The notes: a model not told the origin generated them from the sequence alone. 64,000 nt of DNA from Hanleya hanleyi (GCA_036873755.1 JAVTVY010019602.1:1-64000); one strand, 5' to 3'; positions 1 through 14,300 are shown, numbered from the stretch's first letter. Made by a program: numbers and translations.

Positions 1-2640
1 TGGACTGCATCACGTGCAGCATGCAAGTTTCACCCAGACTAGAAATGACACTTATTCATATGCAAATGAGATCGTGTGTAACAACATAGAAGTGACTGCC
101 TGGGGAATACCTTGCCCCTTCTGAAGCCCGGATTCAGCTCTGCGTGAGGATGCGCCATTCACCAGCAAGAGGCGATTGGGGGTTTCAAAATAACGTTGCA
201 GTATTATGGGTTTTTGTGTTAATTAATGTGTGGCCCCTGTTTGTCCCGTATATAATTTTCACAACACCCTCATTCAAACTTGTTCTGTCTTGGCTTTGAA
301 GGCTTTTAGCACTGTGATTGTTTGACAACAGCATTTTTATCGAATCGGTCGGTATCAACGGCGGATTTTGAATAGCCAGCGAAAATGACTTGAAACAAAA
401 AAAGCCAACACACGTATTTTCTTATATAAACAAAGATCAATTAACAGTTATCTATTTTACAGCATTCAACGATTTCAGATAATTTAAGATAATAATAGGT
501 GGCGACAAAACACTGAAGCCGTGACCGCGACAAGTAGGCCCTAACAGAGAAACAATTCTATCATTGTCCTTCCATATATCATCCGTTTATTAAATTATTA
601 TTATCAATCGCAGACATCGGACACACCACTCTAGGTTTTACAGAATGCACTGAATACATGTATATAAACAATGCAAAGCACATGGTAAGTTACAATAAAT
701 TCTATAACAGAGGAAGGCTGCGCTGCGGGAAAGTAGATTTGACTCCACGCATTTTATAATAGTATACATCGCAAGGCAGGTTTCTGTATGCAACCGACTT
801 TGAGCTCTCACCCTTCCTGGGCAGACGGGGCCCCACGTGCGTTACGCACGATCAATATACAGAGTAGGTCAGACAGGAAGATGGGGGGACACCTAGGGAT
901 TTAGCATATACGGTTGACAAATAAGTTAACAATCGCGATCAACATCCGTCGAATGCCATGTATCAAATTTGTTATATAAATGTCATACAAATACGTAATA
1001 TAATAATGTGTGGTTTGATATCATAACGAAGTCCTTATTCGTCTATCAAATTTCCTCAAATTACGAACATTTTAAGGAGCTTAATTCACCAAATTGTTCA
1101 CCCGATTAATGTATCATTCTTTATGATATTTTGTCACATCGGACTTTTAATAAAACCAAATCAGTATGGTGAAATTTCTTTGTCGAAGTTTAATATTATA
1201 TAGTTCATCTCGTTTTCTTCCAAAAAATAATGTATTATGTTATGTAGGGCTATGGGTGAATCAGATTTCTTATAAACAAATTTATCTTATTAATGTACAA
1301 TGCAATGACTCTAATTATCGCGGCAATTTTTACGTTGTGAACTAGGGGAGATAATCGGATATATCGTGCTTTTCTCTCACTTCCGCGATCGAGCCGTTTT
1401 TTCTCGTCATTGCAGAGGGGCGTACGATCCAATTTTTACGATCAAGCATCCATTTTGGGACTAAAAAATCACTTCCGGCGATCGAATATTTGGATCGCTT
1501 ACCGTAATCACAAAGCCAACATGTTAATAAAGGTTCACAGTAATCAACAATGGTTAATACGGCTTGTATTCATCATGATACAGTATCACTTTTCGCCGTC
1601 AAACTGGTATCCTAATGATACGGCCGATGACAAAATGTTGCAAATGTGCGAGTGTATCAACACGATGTGAGCATGGTGAAATCACCTGGTAGTAACCATT
1701 GTTGACTGCTGTGACACTTTATTAAGGTGTCAATTTGGTGATTATTAAAGTGAGCTTAAATTCTCATGCAACTTTTGAAATGCGACCGACTTAGAACTTT
1801 GTACATGCTCATTCGGACATGAAATGCACTACAGAATAATCATTGTTACTCCGCTTGGTCAGTCCAATGATGTGTGAAAAGTTTCATCGTAATCGAGAAA
1901 ATATCTTTGAAAATATGAGACTACACTTTTAGGGAAACTTACTTTTGTCGAGGTGTTTACTTATTATATCATAACAATATTATAAGATAGCATGAGCATG
2001 TTTTATAGCATTAAATCTCACTGAGGATTTGTTGCTTTTTGTTGAATTAATAAATTGATTCAAGAAATGTCCTATATTCAAATATTGAAAACTATGATTG
2101 TGGTGCATGTATCTTTCAACAGAAGATTTTACATGTAAAATATGCTGTAGTACATGTATTAGTCTAAGCTGTACATAATGTATAAGTTAAAATTGTAGAA
2201 ATAATATGTGGATAGTTTAAAGTAAATTCTTTGGTAGATGTTATATTCTAGATGATGTACTGAAGTGTCTCAGATATTATAATAACAATATCTTTATTGC
2301 TAAACCGAGGTTCATAAGACATTCATCTTTTCATATATATATATTTTTATGTACGTAGTTCAAGATATACACTGAATTTTGTAATTGAGCAAATTTTTAT
2401 AAAACTTGAATATTATGAAATATTTTGTGCATCTCCTTCCTCCTATATGTACTATGTATCAATCCTCAAATCCTCAAACATTCATAATCTAGATCATGAA
2501 TTTATGAAATGTCAATGATGTAAAATAATCTATTTCTACCAATTTGCATAGCTCAGTTTGTTTTTTACAACAATATATTTTGAACTGCCAGGTAAAAATA
2601 ACCTGGTTTGGCATTATGTTGTATGGAAAAAAATATAACA
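1..2640. other. AT-rich intergenic region, no gene seen
   Basis: No coding frame longer than about 90 codons and no exon with recognisable content on either strand. Low-complexity AT stretches occur, for example the TA run near 2333-2346. Short frames at 1250-1670 look like chance. A 5' untranslated exon or promoter of a gene to the left cannot be excluded. Confidence 0.6.
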
Positions 2641-2644
2641 TTTG

Positions 2645-3300
2645 GGTGCAGTCTATAGAAGAGCCAAGGCATCTGAAATTGAACAGTAGGCTGGTTCATT
2701 ATATGCTAAACAGCAACCGTGTTTTGGGAGAACCCCCATAAAACTATATATTTTCTGAAAGAGTAGGCTCTTGCCATGAAGCCGAGACAGATGTAAGCAT
2801 AGCTGACCGAAATCGGGGTCCCCATAACCCCTACTGAACATGCCCCAAACTTCAGGAAAATCCTCTAAATTTGGTCCAAAATAGGTCATATTCTCTCCCC
2901 ATCACAGAAAAAACTTGACAATCGATTGTTATGAAACTCACCGACACTGTGCCCAGTCGAAGGATCAACAAAAATTAGCAAAGAAAATAGGGGGTCGACC
3001 ATGCCGTTTTCAAGCTCATTTTCCCACTGTAAAATATACCATGTGCTCGCAAGCGGAAAAAAGGCCCCAATTTACAGCCACACTTTCGCATTTCCATCTA
3101 CATAATGAAGCATGGGCCAATCTAACTGGCAAAATACCATGTACTGATTTGAAGCAAATCAACCAGTCAACTGAATGATATTACAAATATTAATAAACAA
3201 TAAGCCAATAAAAATTCTCATGGGGTCAAACCTGGTGGAATATTAATTTCAAAGATTTTGAGGGGGACCAAAAATCCGCAACTATGGACTACCCCCTTTA
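2645..3300 (+). repeat. 655-bp dispersed repeat, copy A (MITE-like)
   Basis: Nearly identical to 4091-4734 in the same orientation, differing by a few substitutions and small indels. The ends look like an imperfect terminal inverted repeat: GGGTGCAGTCTATAG at the left, and the reverse complement of the right end reads GGGGTAGTCCATAG. No open frame is conserved beyond chance. A non-autonomous DNA transposon is the best guess; a target duplication is not clear. Confidence 0.65.
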
Positions 3301-3504
3301 AGTGAGGGGTACTTTTTGTGGATTTATTTTTATCTACTCCCTTCAATCTATGGGTCTGTACAAGTATAACGGTATATGACAGTCAATGGTTGAAAGTCAT
3401 ATTAAGATAAAACAGAGCCACACCTTTCCCCCTACCCCATTCTTATTTTGACAGTTTTTGCGACGCCATTTTTTCAGGCTAGACCGCTATGTCATATTTG
3501 AATA

Positions 3505-3718
3505 TATCTGACTGAAAATTTTGCATCCAGTACTAATATTGTTTACTATTATGTTAAACACAATTCAAAACAATGATATTCACACCCAACACAGGACTGG
3601 GATTATTAAACCAGCACAGGGGCTTGGGCTAGAAGGGGGGGGGGGGATATCTCTTAGCATGGCAGGGGAATATCTGTTACATTGTGTGCAGTATTCCCAA
3701 CTCTAATGCTGGTTCAAT
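3505..3718. repeat. left arm of ~205-bp inverted repeat
   Basis: Reverse-complement match to 3838-4040: both contain 'ttgtgttcaa/ttgaattgtgtt', 'cagcacaggggcttgggctag' and 'gcatgccagggaaatatctgtt' variants. It lies between the two direct 650-bp repeats, so it is a separate nested foldback element. Confidence 0.6.
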
Positions 3719-3837
3719 GAGGTGGGGGTGGGGGCGTAGGGCTGTTTTAATGGTCCCGGGAATTATTCTGTGACACTAAAACTTTTGAAAAAGTCCCGGG
3801 ACAATTGAAATAACCCTACCCCCCCCCTCCCCCCCAG

Positions 3838-4040
3838 CACCAACATTGATGTTGGCGATACTACACACATTGTAACAGATATTTCCCTGGCATGCTAAGA
3901 GTTATCCCCCCCTCCACTTTCTAGCCCAAGCCTCTGTGCTGGTTTAATAATTTCAGTCCTGTGTTGGGGGTGAATAGCATTGTTTTGAATTGTGTTCAAC
4001 TTGATAGTAAACAATATTAGTGCTGGATGCAAAATTTTGA
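3838..4040. repeat. right arm of ~205-bp inverted repeat
   Basis: Partner of 3505-3718. The ~120-bp loop between the arms is G-rich on one side and C-rich on the other (ggtgggggtgggggcg ... ccccccccctccccccc). Confidence 0.6.
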
Positions 4041-4090
4041 GTCAGATATGCAAATTTAATGTTATATGAGAAAATGCCTGTTCTGTCATA

Positions 4091-4734
4091 TAGGGTGCAG
4101 TCTATAGAAGAGCCAAGGCATCTGAAATTGAACAGTAGGCTGGTTCATTATATGCTAAACAGCAACCGTGTTTTGGGAGAACCCCCATAAAACTATATAT
4201 TTTCTGAAAGAGTAGGCTCTTGCCATGAAGCCGAGACAGATGTAAGCATAGCTGACCGAAATCGGGGTCCACATAACCCCTACTGAACTGCAGGAAAATC
4301 CTCTAAATTTGGTCCAAAATAGGTCATATTCTCTCCCCATCACAGAAAAAACTTGACAATCGATTGTTATGAAACTCACCGACACTGTGCCCAGTCGAAG
4401 GATCAACAAAAATTAGCAAAGAAAATAGGGGGTCGACCATGCCGTTTTCAAGCTCATTTTCCCACTGTAAAATATACCATGTGCTCGCAAGCGGAAAAAG
4501 GCCCCAATTTACAGCCACACTTTCGCATTTCCATCTACATAATGAAGCATGGGCCAATCTAGCTGGCAAAATACCATGTACTGATTTGAAGAAAATCAAC
4601 CAGTCAACTGAATGATATTACAAATATTAATAAACAATAAGCCAATAAAAAATCTCATGGGGTCAAACCTGGTGGAATATTAATTTCAAAGATTTTGAGG
4701 GGGACCAAAAATCCGCAACTATGGACTACCCCCT
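4091..4734 (+). repeat. 650-bp dispersed repeat, copy B (MITE-like)
   Basis: Second copy of the repeat at 2645-3300, again starting GGGTGCAGTCTATAG and ending TATGGACTACCCCCTTT. It lacks about 13 bases present in copy A near 2836-2850. High identity implies recent duplication or transposition. Confidence 0.65.
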
Positions 4735-5089
4735 TTGCAATCCATGTTATTGCCTTATGAACATTTGCATGTTGTTGCACCATTATTGATGAGAATGTAA
4801 TAAAGGTATTAATTATATTATCGCTGCACTAGACCAGTATACGGTGCTAAACGATAAAGTGGTCAACAATAGTTGATATACATCTTGCCAGTACATCCAT
4901 TACCTGTACAATTACGTACACAACTAAATTACTGCAGTTGAGGTTCTTTGATTAAACAAAATTTGATCCTAAGAACTGTTACTTTAGTTACAGATTTTGT
5001 CCAATAAATTCTATATATATATATATTTCTCAACAGCATGAATTCGTTTGTTAATTTACAGATGTGATCGAATTTAGAGGACATGGAGG

Positions 5090-5372
5090 CCTACACCGGA
5101 ATACATGTCTAGCCCTCCACAGGGACCTAGACAACGCCGGGCCCTGTAGTAATATCACTTGTCTTTATTGCACCATGTAAGCGTCCTGTCTTGTGCGCTG
5201 TCCTCAGTGTTTTATAGGGTGGATGGAGGGTGTCTGGTTCCATGCTGCTTCAGAGATTTCTTCTTTGAAGTAGCAGGAACACAACTGGGCTGGGTGGTGA
5301 TTAGTTGGTTCGTCGTGATATAGCTGAAATATTGTTGAAAGCGACGTTAAATGATATTCACTCACTCAACCT
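5090..5372 (+). repeat. SINE-like dispersed repeat
   Basis: Contains 'atcacttgtctttattgcac', shared with 5950-6015 (minus) and 42560-42590 (plus). It ends in 'gatatagctgaaatattgttgaaagcgacgttaaatgatattcactcactcaac'-type sequence in the same order as 42545-42740. The tail resembles a common gastropod short interspersed element. Confidence 0.55.
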
Positions 5373-5939
5373 GGTTACATTTTTATGCCTCTGCATATTA
5401 AGTTTGCCCCTCCCCCCCTCCCTCCCAGCAGAGAGTTTGACCTGTCCATTACACTTGAAATGTGTGAAGTACTTCCCCAGTTTTCATCAGAAGCTTCTGA
5501 AATGTCGTAGACTTGTTTAACATGTGAATGTTTTATTTTCGAGAGAAAATATTATTTTTGGTCCTTTTACAATTTTTCGCATCTATTCCTGTGGTCATGT
5601 TCTTAAATCAACTAGTCTCCATTTTCAAAGGATGCTTCTGAAACTTTATAGACATGTTTAATTATTCCCCATCCATATTCCAAGAATAAATTAAGACGCT
5701 CCTTCCTTAAATCCTCTATCTGAACAAAAACCTTAAAATCTGCCATAATTCAGTTATCCTTCATTCACCGATTCTGCAAGAGGAGGATTACAAGTTCTCT
5801 CCATACTCCTTTTAATTATTACACCCATCCCTTGATGAACATATATTACAGTGACTCAGGAGTGAGCAGATTTATTCAAAAGTGTGGGCCCCCAACGATA
5901 GAGGGATTCTTCACCAGTAGTATGGAATATCTTTATATA

Positions 5940-6124
5940 TATATATATATATACAGCGCACAAGACACCGACAGGACGCTTACATGGTGCAATAAAGACA
6001 AGTGATATTACAGTGCTAGACATCACATTATCAAGTTCCTGTTGCTTCTCAGCAAAATGCCTTGAAGCAACAGGAACCTGAACCCACCCGCGCCTATAAT
6101 TTGACCCACTGCCAACTGCATACA
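5940..6124 (-). repeat. SINE-like repeat with possible tRNA-type head
   Basis: Minus-strand copy of the 5090/42545 family. Read on the minus strand it starts with 'ttggcagtgggtc' (A-box-like) and 'gggttcaggttcct' (B-box-like), then the shared 'cttgataatgtgatgtctagcac' and 'atcacttgtctttattgcac' segments. The two boxes suggest a tRNA-derived head; this is inference from motif shape. A TA dinucleotide run (5934-5952) abuts it. Confidence 0.45.
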
Positions 6125-6129
6125 TGGTA

Positions 6130-7880
6130 AGAATTTAGAAAGTCTCGCATCCTTCGAGCTATCTTGTGCTGCGAGCTGTCTATGATTGTTTAATGTACAT
6201 GGACAAGTACGTAATCTTATTCAGGCAAGGCTTTGATGTAAGACCTTCCATTGAAAAGGTAATATCCTGGACAAAAGACTGACAATAAAACTTGCAGCAG
6301 ATCCTTTGTCAATTATATTTCATGAGTCTTAAACCAAATCGTTGCCTTTATTCGCCACTGGAGCCAAATGTAAATGGCCTCTAAAGTTCAAGAAAATTTA
6401 TTGATTTGGTTAATTGCGACAACTGTCATCGATATGGGCTTCTCCGACTGTGCGCAACATTGATGGAAAGAAAATGCTTCCAGTGATCTCTACATGCATT
6501 TCGCACAATCTCTACAAAGTTTAAACATGAATAGGTGCGCTGACCCCTCAGCCCGATTTTTTTTCTGGCCCTGTAGGATATGGTTTGCGTGATAATTACA
6601 TGTATGTACCATACATATAATAGACTCGAGTTCCATAACGCGAGCGCTGCGGCGGGATTACAGCAAGCATGAAAGTGTAGCTTGATCAGTGGCAAGAAAG
6701 ATCATGCATGAGCAAGTATGATAACAGGTTATTGGCATAGAAACACATTGATTGACATATGCCCACCATTATTATTTGGAGGGGGGGGGGGGGAGGGATA
6801 AGCTTGAGGTACGCAAACAGGTTCAAAATTGATGTGGGTCCAACCAGAAATAGGCTATCCTGACCTTGTTTTAAACAATTTCAAAGGTACCATAATATGT
6901 TCAGTGAAGAAAATAAAAACATTATGTTGTACCAGTAACAAATAATTGCGACAGTTGACTGTTCAGAATGAAACAGTTGGGACACTCACAAATTATGCCC
7001 ATCTTTGGTAATCACCTAAAACAGTAATAAAAAGAAATTTTGAAGATTTAATTTGTTTGACAACGTGAAATTGTGAAAGTGAAAGCTGTGAAATGCATCT
7101 AATCTTTCAAATATTGGTTAGTTGTGGACCGTATTGCATGAAAACAGGCTGAATCTCTGGTGGAACTCAAATCTCTCATTGCTCATTCACTACAGTGCTG
7201 CTTACTCTCCTTTGCTCGATATAATTATGTAAGCAGGCAGAAGGGACCCATAAGTTTACCAGCAAACTACTAACAATAACAACTTGATTACAAGCCTGAA
7301 AAACACAAAATATAGATTTTCTTCTTGGATAAGCAAACCAATAGGCGAAAACATACCTGCTAGTGTATTGTTCCATTTTCGACAGTTTCATTTTTATCCT
7401 GCTCAACTGCCCGAGACACATGCATGAGTGGTGCTATTAAACCACCAGAATGGAATTTATTAGGCTAAAATATGTACCTCAATTATCATGTTGGTTGGTT
7501 AACTGTCAAAAACTGGACCTAAACTGTATTTGCCAACCTTATACTTGTTGCACACCATAAGCGCATCAAAGGCCATCTAAAAAAATTGTTATAGTTTCTC
7601 TAATCCCTATCCAGACATGCCGCCCATATATCACAATAATGTGTGAATTGAGAAGCAACTAGGAATCACATTTTGAATAAAGCAGCAAAAAAATGTTTGT
7701 TTTCAAATTAAAGATATTCTCAAATACAGGCCTAAAATAATTAGATGCCACTGCCCCTGTCATATCAAGAATCTGCTAAACCTCCAGAAACTTTACTGGC
7801 TGAGGAATTAAAGTACCAGAACCTGCAGTAACAAGTTTTGGGAATTAGTTTAAAGCCTGAAGCCTGGAGGTTCCATCCAA
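6130..7880. other. intergenic, no gene seen
   Basis: No coding content recognised. A G homopolymer block lies at 6779-6795. The remainder is AT-rich, with frames no longer than about 90 codons and no similarity that I can name. Confidence 0.5.
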
Positions 7881-7889
7881 TGATAACCA

Positions 7890-8215
7890 TTCTCAGATGG
7901 TGTGAATCTCGAATGGACTGCAACACAGATCTTCCTGGAATCGGGGAACTTTCACAAGTCAAAATACAACATACAACCAAGGGTTCCGAATGGGCATATC
8001 TCAGATGGTCTAAATCTCGAATCGACCGCTACACAGGGCTTCTTGGAATCCGGGAACCCTCAAGAGTCAAAATGCAACATACAACCTAGGGTTCCCGATG
8101 GGCATATCTCCAGATGGTCTAAATCTCGAATGGACCGCTACACAGAGCTTCTTGGAATCGGGGAACCCTCAAGAGTCAAAATGCAACATACAACCAAGGC
8201 TTCCTAATGGGCATA
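7890..8215 (+). repeat. ~105-bp tandem repeat, about 3 units
   Basis: Three head-to-tail units share 'cagatggtctaaatctcgaat..accgctacacag', 'cttcttggaatcggggaaccctcaagagtcaaaatgcaacatacaacc' and 'atgggcatatctc'. The open frames seen here on the plus strand are a by-product of the repetition. Confidence 0.7.
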
Positions 8216-8219
8216 GATA

Positions 8220-11160
8220 GCAGTGCACAAGGTGAGCATCAATAAACAATAAAAAATCATCATAGCCATCTGAAAACCTAATCATTTTATCAGTCGCCAA
8301 ACAGGAAGCTCTCACCAAAGTTTGGTCAGGCCCGACTTTTTATAGATCTGCAGATATTCAGCGGACAAGAAAACATGTTGATGGACGGACGTACATACGT
8401 ACATGGCAACGACAAGACCCCGGAGTAACAGATTTAACATTTTGTACTTTTACAGAAAATAGGATTTTCCAATAGGGTGTTTCTGAGTGCAAATTTGTTT
8501 TGAAAATCTATTAAAATACATGGCAGTGTGACCAATGTCACCAGTAGAGTAGGCATTGGAACCGACTCGCACTGAACTCTTGGAAATCCTGCCTACATTA
8601 AGATGGGCACAGCCCAAGTAAGAATCACCAGAGATTTTCATCAAAAATCACCAGAAATTTTCATCAAAAGTAGGTCAGCTCAGAACTTGCTGGTAACAGT
8701 CCCCTAATGCACGTTCATGCCAAAATCAATGTTCTAATATCAACGGTTCTCATTATTTTGCCGACAAAAGGACTCTGATCGACTGACTCACTCACTCCTG
8801 GACAATTCACAAATGAGAGCCTACTTTGTAGGAAAAGGCCACCGTTAGTTAATTGTTTGTTTCTCGTAACCTTTCCTGTAAAAATACACATGCTGTGTGC
8901 GATAATTATTAATTAACTTGCAAACCAATTGTATACAAATATGAAGAAAATGAGCAAGTTTTACTCATGAAAATGTAAATCCCTCATGGATTTTAATTAT
9001 TTGCCCTCAAAATATAGAGTGCTGGTTACGGGAAACGAACCATTAATTATCAGTGGCCTAATCAGTGCAAGTATAGGATAGCAGGTCTGAACAAGAAGAT
9101 AAAGATAGGAATTTACATTTACACGAGCAGTTTATTCAGGCAGACTGATATAGAAATAACATGATGGTGCTTGGCACAGATACCAGTGTTAAAAACAGGA
9201 CATATGGTGACAACTGGTCACATAGAAGGATATGACCCGACACACTCTAATGGAGTATATATTAACACTCTATAGTGACTGTAAACAAAGGCTAGCTCAA
9301 TGAACATCCTCAATAATTAAGGTTCATATATAAGGTGTCTCTGGTGAAAAATTGTTGGGCAACAACAAATGTGTACAACTTGGCCAGTCAAACTAGAAAC
9401 AACTGACTTTACACATAAAACATCTCCACTGATTAACCCCTGAACAATATACCAGTACAGTAACTCAGAATAACATCATAGATCACATTTCAGAGTCAAT
9501 TGTAGGGCTTTCATTTTTTAATATTCCCAGTGCACCAGAACGTATTCTGAAGTCACAGCTGGAGGTGCCTTAAGTATACTGAGCAAGTAAGAATATTTAT
9601 CTTCTGACTGGTATACTCGGGTCCTGATGATGAGAGTTGATTAATCTGTCCATCCAATCATGATGTTCATGTCAGTTTCACACCTGGGAAACCAATGAGT
9701 AGGGTCTTATTTCTTAACACACCCGGGACCGCACGGGTTGCGGTAGGGCCTCGTCTCTATTTCTTTTGGCACGTGGGAACCTCACAGGTGCCCCACTTAG
9801 TTGCCTCTTATGACCTGGGGTGTCTATCATGACATGCCAGATCAAGGCACGGGAGCCCAATGGGAATCCTAGTGATCATCTGTATCATGATTGAAATGTA
9901 GAAGTGAATGTTATTTAGAGTTACTGTACCAGTGTAGAATATAGAAAGTACAGTACAAGATTTGTACTGATTCAAATTTGTACAATCATGCATGTGTCCT
10001 ACACACTCAAATCAATGAGGAGTAATCTTTGTTTATAAATAATTAGATATGTTTGAGGATAATAAAATTACATGTTTCATTACACCACTACAATTTCCAC
10101 ACAGTCAGCAACAACTTTCATCACATCCAAGATGCAAACTGTATAAAATACATCGATTCATAGTGGGATTATTCAATCACTTCCTAAAGACGAAAATTGA
10201 AGGAATTCTTCTAGCATTCAAATCCTATTGACTATATTTCGACCCTTGTCCGCCCCCATGGTTACTGTAACTCCACAGACATATCCACATTATATGTTTG
10301 TGTAAAGTTTCTTGGTACTCCAGCCATGTATTTGGAAGTTATTGTTAACAAGGGAGGTTGACCGACAGTAATGCGGGTAAAAGTACGATTCTGTATCCCC
10401 CTACCTATTCAGGTTAAATCTGAAAGAAATGTCACATATTCCATCAATCTAGGATGCAGACGTAATAAATCAGTTTGTAATGAGAGATGTGTCGTACGAA
10501 AACAATAAATTACATCAGACATAAAAATACTCCCACAGAATGTTCAATAGACCATTCTTTATGACCAACTGTAAATGGCAGTGAATAGCAACGGACAGCT
10601 TTCAGAAACTTGTCATTGAACAGCGACTGACATTGAATGATGCCTTCCAGTTGGTGTTAAAATGTCTCGTTGACATTCTGTGTACAGGTTTGATATTTAC
10701 ATCGTAATTAATTTGTAGGTATGGTAAAACAAGAACACAAAAGCAAAATTATAGTACGGTTACATTTCTAGCACGCTTAAAAATCCCACCCGATGTTAGA
10801 AGTCACAAGATAGGATTAAAACTGCTCAGTGAATATAGTCTCACTGCTCCAGAAAGCTGAACAGTGAATAATCAAACTGTACCAGAACATGAGCCATGAA
10901 TATCCTCAAATGCTCCAGACACTGTACAGTGAATTAGCAAACTATATTTAAGAACCCCAGCTGTGAATGGTCAACTGCTCCGAAACAAGTCAGTAGTACT
11001 TTTTTTATTCCATGGTGCACAAAGCAACATACAGTTAGGGTGAGGAGATGATATCCCCTGTCATTGTCTGAATTCTTCACTTTTTGCTCCTCTGTAATTC
11101 CCCTCCCGGACTCAGTCCACAAAATGCATATAAATAGTTCCATGTATCTATGAATGGGTC
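8220..11160. other. intergenic and 3' flank of the DNAJA2-like gene
   Basis: No coding frame recognised. A G+C-richer patch at 9715-9870 ('acccgggaccgcacgggttgcgg ... ttgcctcttatgacctgggg') has the look of a dispersed molluscan repeat, but no second copy is in this window. The gene's 3' untranslated region must lie in the right part of this interval; no clear polyadenylation site was identified. Confidence 0.4.
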
Positions 11161-11164
11161 CTGC

Positions 11165-11341
11165 TCATTGATGTGCACATTGAACGCGTGGACCGTGATG
11201 TTCATCATCATCTTCATCATAGGCCTGACCGTGAGCTCCGGCGTTCCCTCGACCCTCGTAATCCTCGAGGTTCACTTCCTCCACATGTTCACCAACTGGC
11301 ATTTCAAACTTTGGACGGGCAGGCAGCAGCTTCTCCAAGGC
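11165..11341 (-). CDS. DNAJA2: DNAJA2-like exon 10 (stop codon, CAHQ tail)
   Basis: 177 nt encoding [20 protein letters not shown], an acidic stretch ([12 protein letters not shown]) and the end VQCAHQ followed by TGA at 11167-11165. The CAHQ box predicts farnesylation. Acceptor ttcag|GCC. Confidence 0.95.
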   Translation of the reverse strand, partial: ALEKLLPARPKFEMPVGEHVEEVNLEDYEGRGNAGAHGQAYDEDDDEHHGPRVQCAHQ

Positions 11342-14300
11342 CTGAAAACAATAGAGGCATAACGGTAATCAAAAGTGGAGTAACGGCAATCAACAGTTGC
11401 ACAACGGAAATTGGCTGGTGGGAGTCAGATGAAGTGGTTTAAATAAGAGAAGTTTGAGCATAACCTAATTAAGCATAGTCCATTAACCCCGTTTGAAAGC
11501 TTGGCCAAGATCACTATACTTGTTATCTTCAATAGGGTTCTGGTTCATCGCCAGATTCATGTGTGGTGTACATCTGTAGGACTATCCAGGATTCCACATG
11601 AGAGGACTCATTTTTTCTGACAGGTATTGTGTGAAGAGTAAGACCTAAGAAACGATGTCACGATCAATCAACTTCAACAGGGTTGGGGTCAATAAGCAGA
11701 TAGAAAAGCTGGCTCTAAAGCTTCAGAAGATATCATGGTAACAATATTACTATATAATTTGACCTGGTAAATAAGTCAAGGTCAGTGATATTCAATAAAC
11801 TTGCATGTATCTGTAGTGTTGATCCTGAAAGGATAACTAATCTAAATCTTTCAATATATATGCCAACAATACTGAATCTCCAGTTCCATTATTTGATCTC
11901 AAGACAATAGTCACAGACTTCTGCTTCTGGTCAATCGCTAGCTGCATATGTGGTATGAATATGGGTTGGTTGGTTGGTTGGTTGGTTGTAATTTAACGTC
12001 ACATCTAACCTTATCGGTCACACGGCGACGATGACCCAAACAAACATACCCTAGCAAAACCCTAACAAAAACATAACCAAAACTACAAAACATTTTGAAT
12101 TTTGAAAATTAGGCTCTACAGACACTGGTGGATCGTCAGAGAGCCCAATTTGTTTGGCACTTTTAATTTACCTCCTGTGCCAGACAAACATGGTATGGTA
12201 CAAACCATGCTGCCCAAAGCTGGAGGGCGGTATGAATAAGGGTTGGTTGTTTGAATTTTAGCGTCGCACCTAACCTTATTGGTCACACGGCGACGATGAC
12301 CCAAACAAACAAACCCTAACAAAACCCTAATTCTAACAAAAACCTAACCAAAACTACAAAAAAAATTGAATTTTGAAAATTAGGCTCTGCAGACACTGAT
12401 CACAATGGGATCCTCAGAGAGCCCAATCTGTTTGGTACTTTAATCTACCTCTTGTGCCAGACAAACATGGTATGGTAAACGTATGAATAAGGGAATCCTA
12501 CAAGAGGTATTGTCCTAACACGAAGGGCTTGTGACCAGGCTGGGGGTCAAAATTCAGGCAAGTTTTTCTATTGTATATCTTTTAGTACAAAACTGATTCT
12601 ATCTCCAGGTCAGATTATTTGGGTGAATAAATGTTTTCTTAGGTGCAATTTTACCCTTCAAATTCTTACCAAGAGTGGTAAAATCTTTGCCTGATTGAAT
12701 GAAGACCCTCTAAGCTGGCAATCCACATTCCTCTCAAACAAACACTGCAGGAGATCTATCAGTTAACAGACCCTAATCAATTCATTGTTTTAATTCCCTT
12801 ACTTGATTTCTCTAGTTTTATGCATCATTCACTTCCAAAAATTATTCATCATTGATATGATCTGAGCCTGAACATGCTATTCTCAATAGAGTCATGCCTT
12901 CGTGATAGTGAGATCACAACTCACGCAAGTGGGAGCCATGTCAATATTTCGACAGCGAGGATCTCTCTTACATCATCGTTCCAAGCAATTTTTCTGTCTT
13001 TATTAACAGTCAACATTCAATTCAAAATCTGAACACTTGAATGGTGTAGTTACCAATGTAGGCATCTTGATCTCCTGACGATACGATAATAATAATGACG
13101 ATAGAGAGTGGTCTTATCGGTGGAATTTTAACAAAATTAGCAGTGACGGTGTTAATAATTTGAAGGGATTATTGAGAAAAAAAATTGTAATCATTTGATG
13201 AACCTTACTGAATATAACAACAACGGACGAAGTTGATCAAAAATCTAGTCAATCTGAACCCAGAAATTTAAATAATTACGAGCGGTTCTGCTTTTCACTA
13301 TTAAAAACAGGTGAACGTTTGACAAGGGAGACAACTCATGTTGCTTCGTTTCACAGTTTATTGCGAAGAAATAGTTCATCAGTTTCTCGGGGTTTTTTCA
13401 CAGTTATCACTCAGATGATATATTATTGATGTTCTATAAATATTCATTTATGTGCGTTGACTGTATTGCCGGTCTGCAAAAGCTGTGTATCTTGGACAAT
13501 GAATTTTATCATATCTTATCTTATCTCAGTAGCTGTCATATACGTCGGGTAGTTTAGAACTATACCGAGAGACTAATGTGTGCAACTTAGTACCATCATT
13601 TGATGGAAACAGTTAATGGTGACTGGCCGGAAGATCATACGCAGGAATCATACGCGCCTCCTCACCCCTCAAAATTTGGGGGATGGCCACCACATGCCCG
13701 AGAGGCTCTTCTCGTAGTAGGGAGTCTCGCGGGACTAGAATGATGAACATGTCCAGTTTGCACATTTTGCGTATTCTGGGTCACATGAAAAGTCAGATTA
13801 CATATTGAAACATGGAATGGAATGTTGGGTTTCAGTTGATACTTTTTGAAACCTGCCAAGGGAGATAACTGGAAAACGCATCATGCAAGATCTCAATTTG
13901 AAAATCTGTTGTGTTTAGTAGAGAGAACTGTTTGGTCTGAGAAAAACCTCAGCCCCCATACCTTTTTTTCTGGAACAGCCCTCGGGAACATAATGTCAAG
14001 TTCTAAGCAAAGTTTCTGCTTCCTTAGGCCATTTAAATGCAGATGAGAATAGTTGGCCAGGAAAGCGAGTATCTGGACTCCAGGAGCAAGTTTTCATGGT
14101 TGTTGCTTTAAAGCATTGCTCAATTCTAATTCACACATATTTTACCATAATACAGGACAAAGAGTTAATTGTGAAGATACATTTGATAGAAATTGCTGGG
14201 GAAGAGAACCTATTTAAACAATAATCTTTATCCATTGAGTGTACAAATAAAAGATCTGACTCAGTCAGCACAAGCTGATTAATTCAAAAAACCAAACCCT

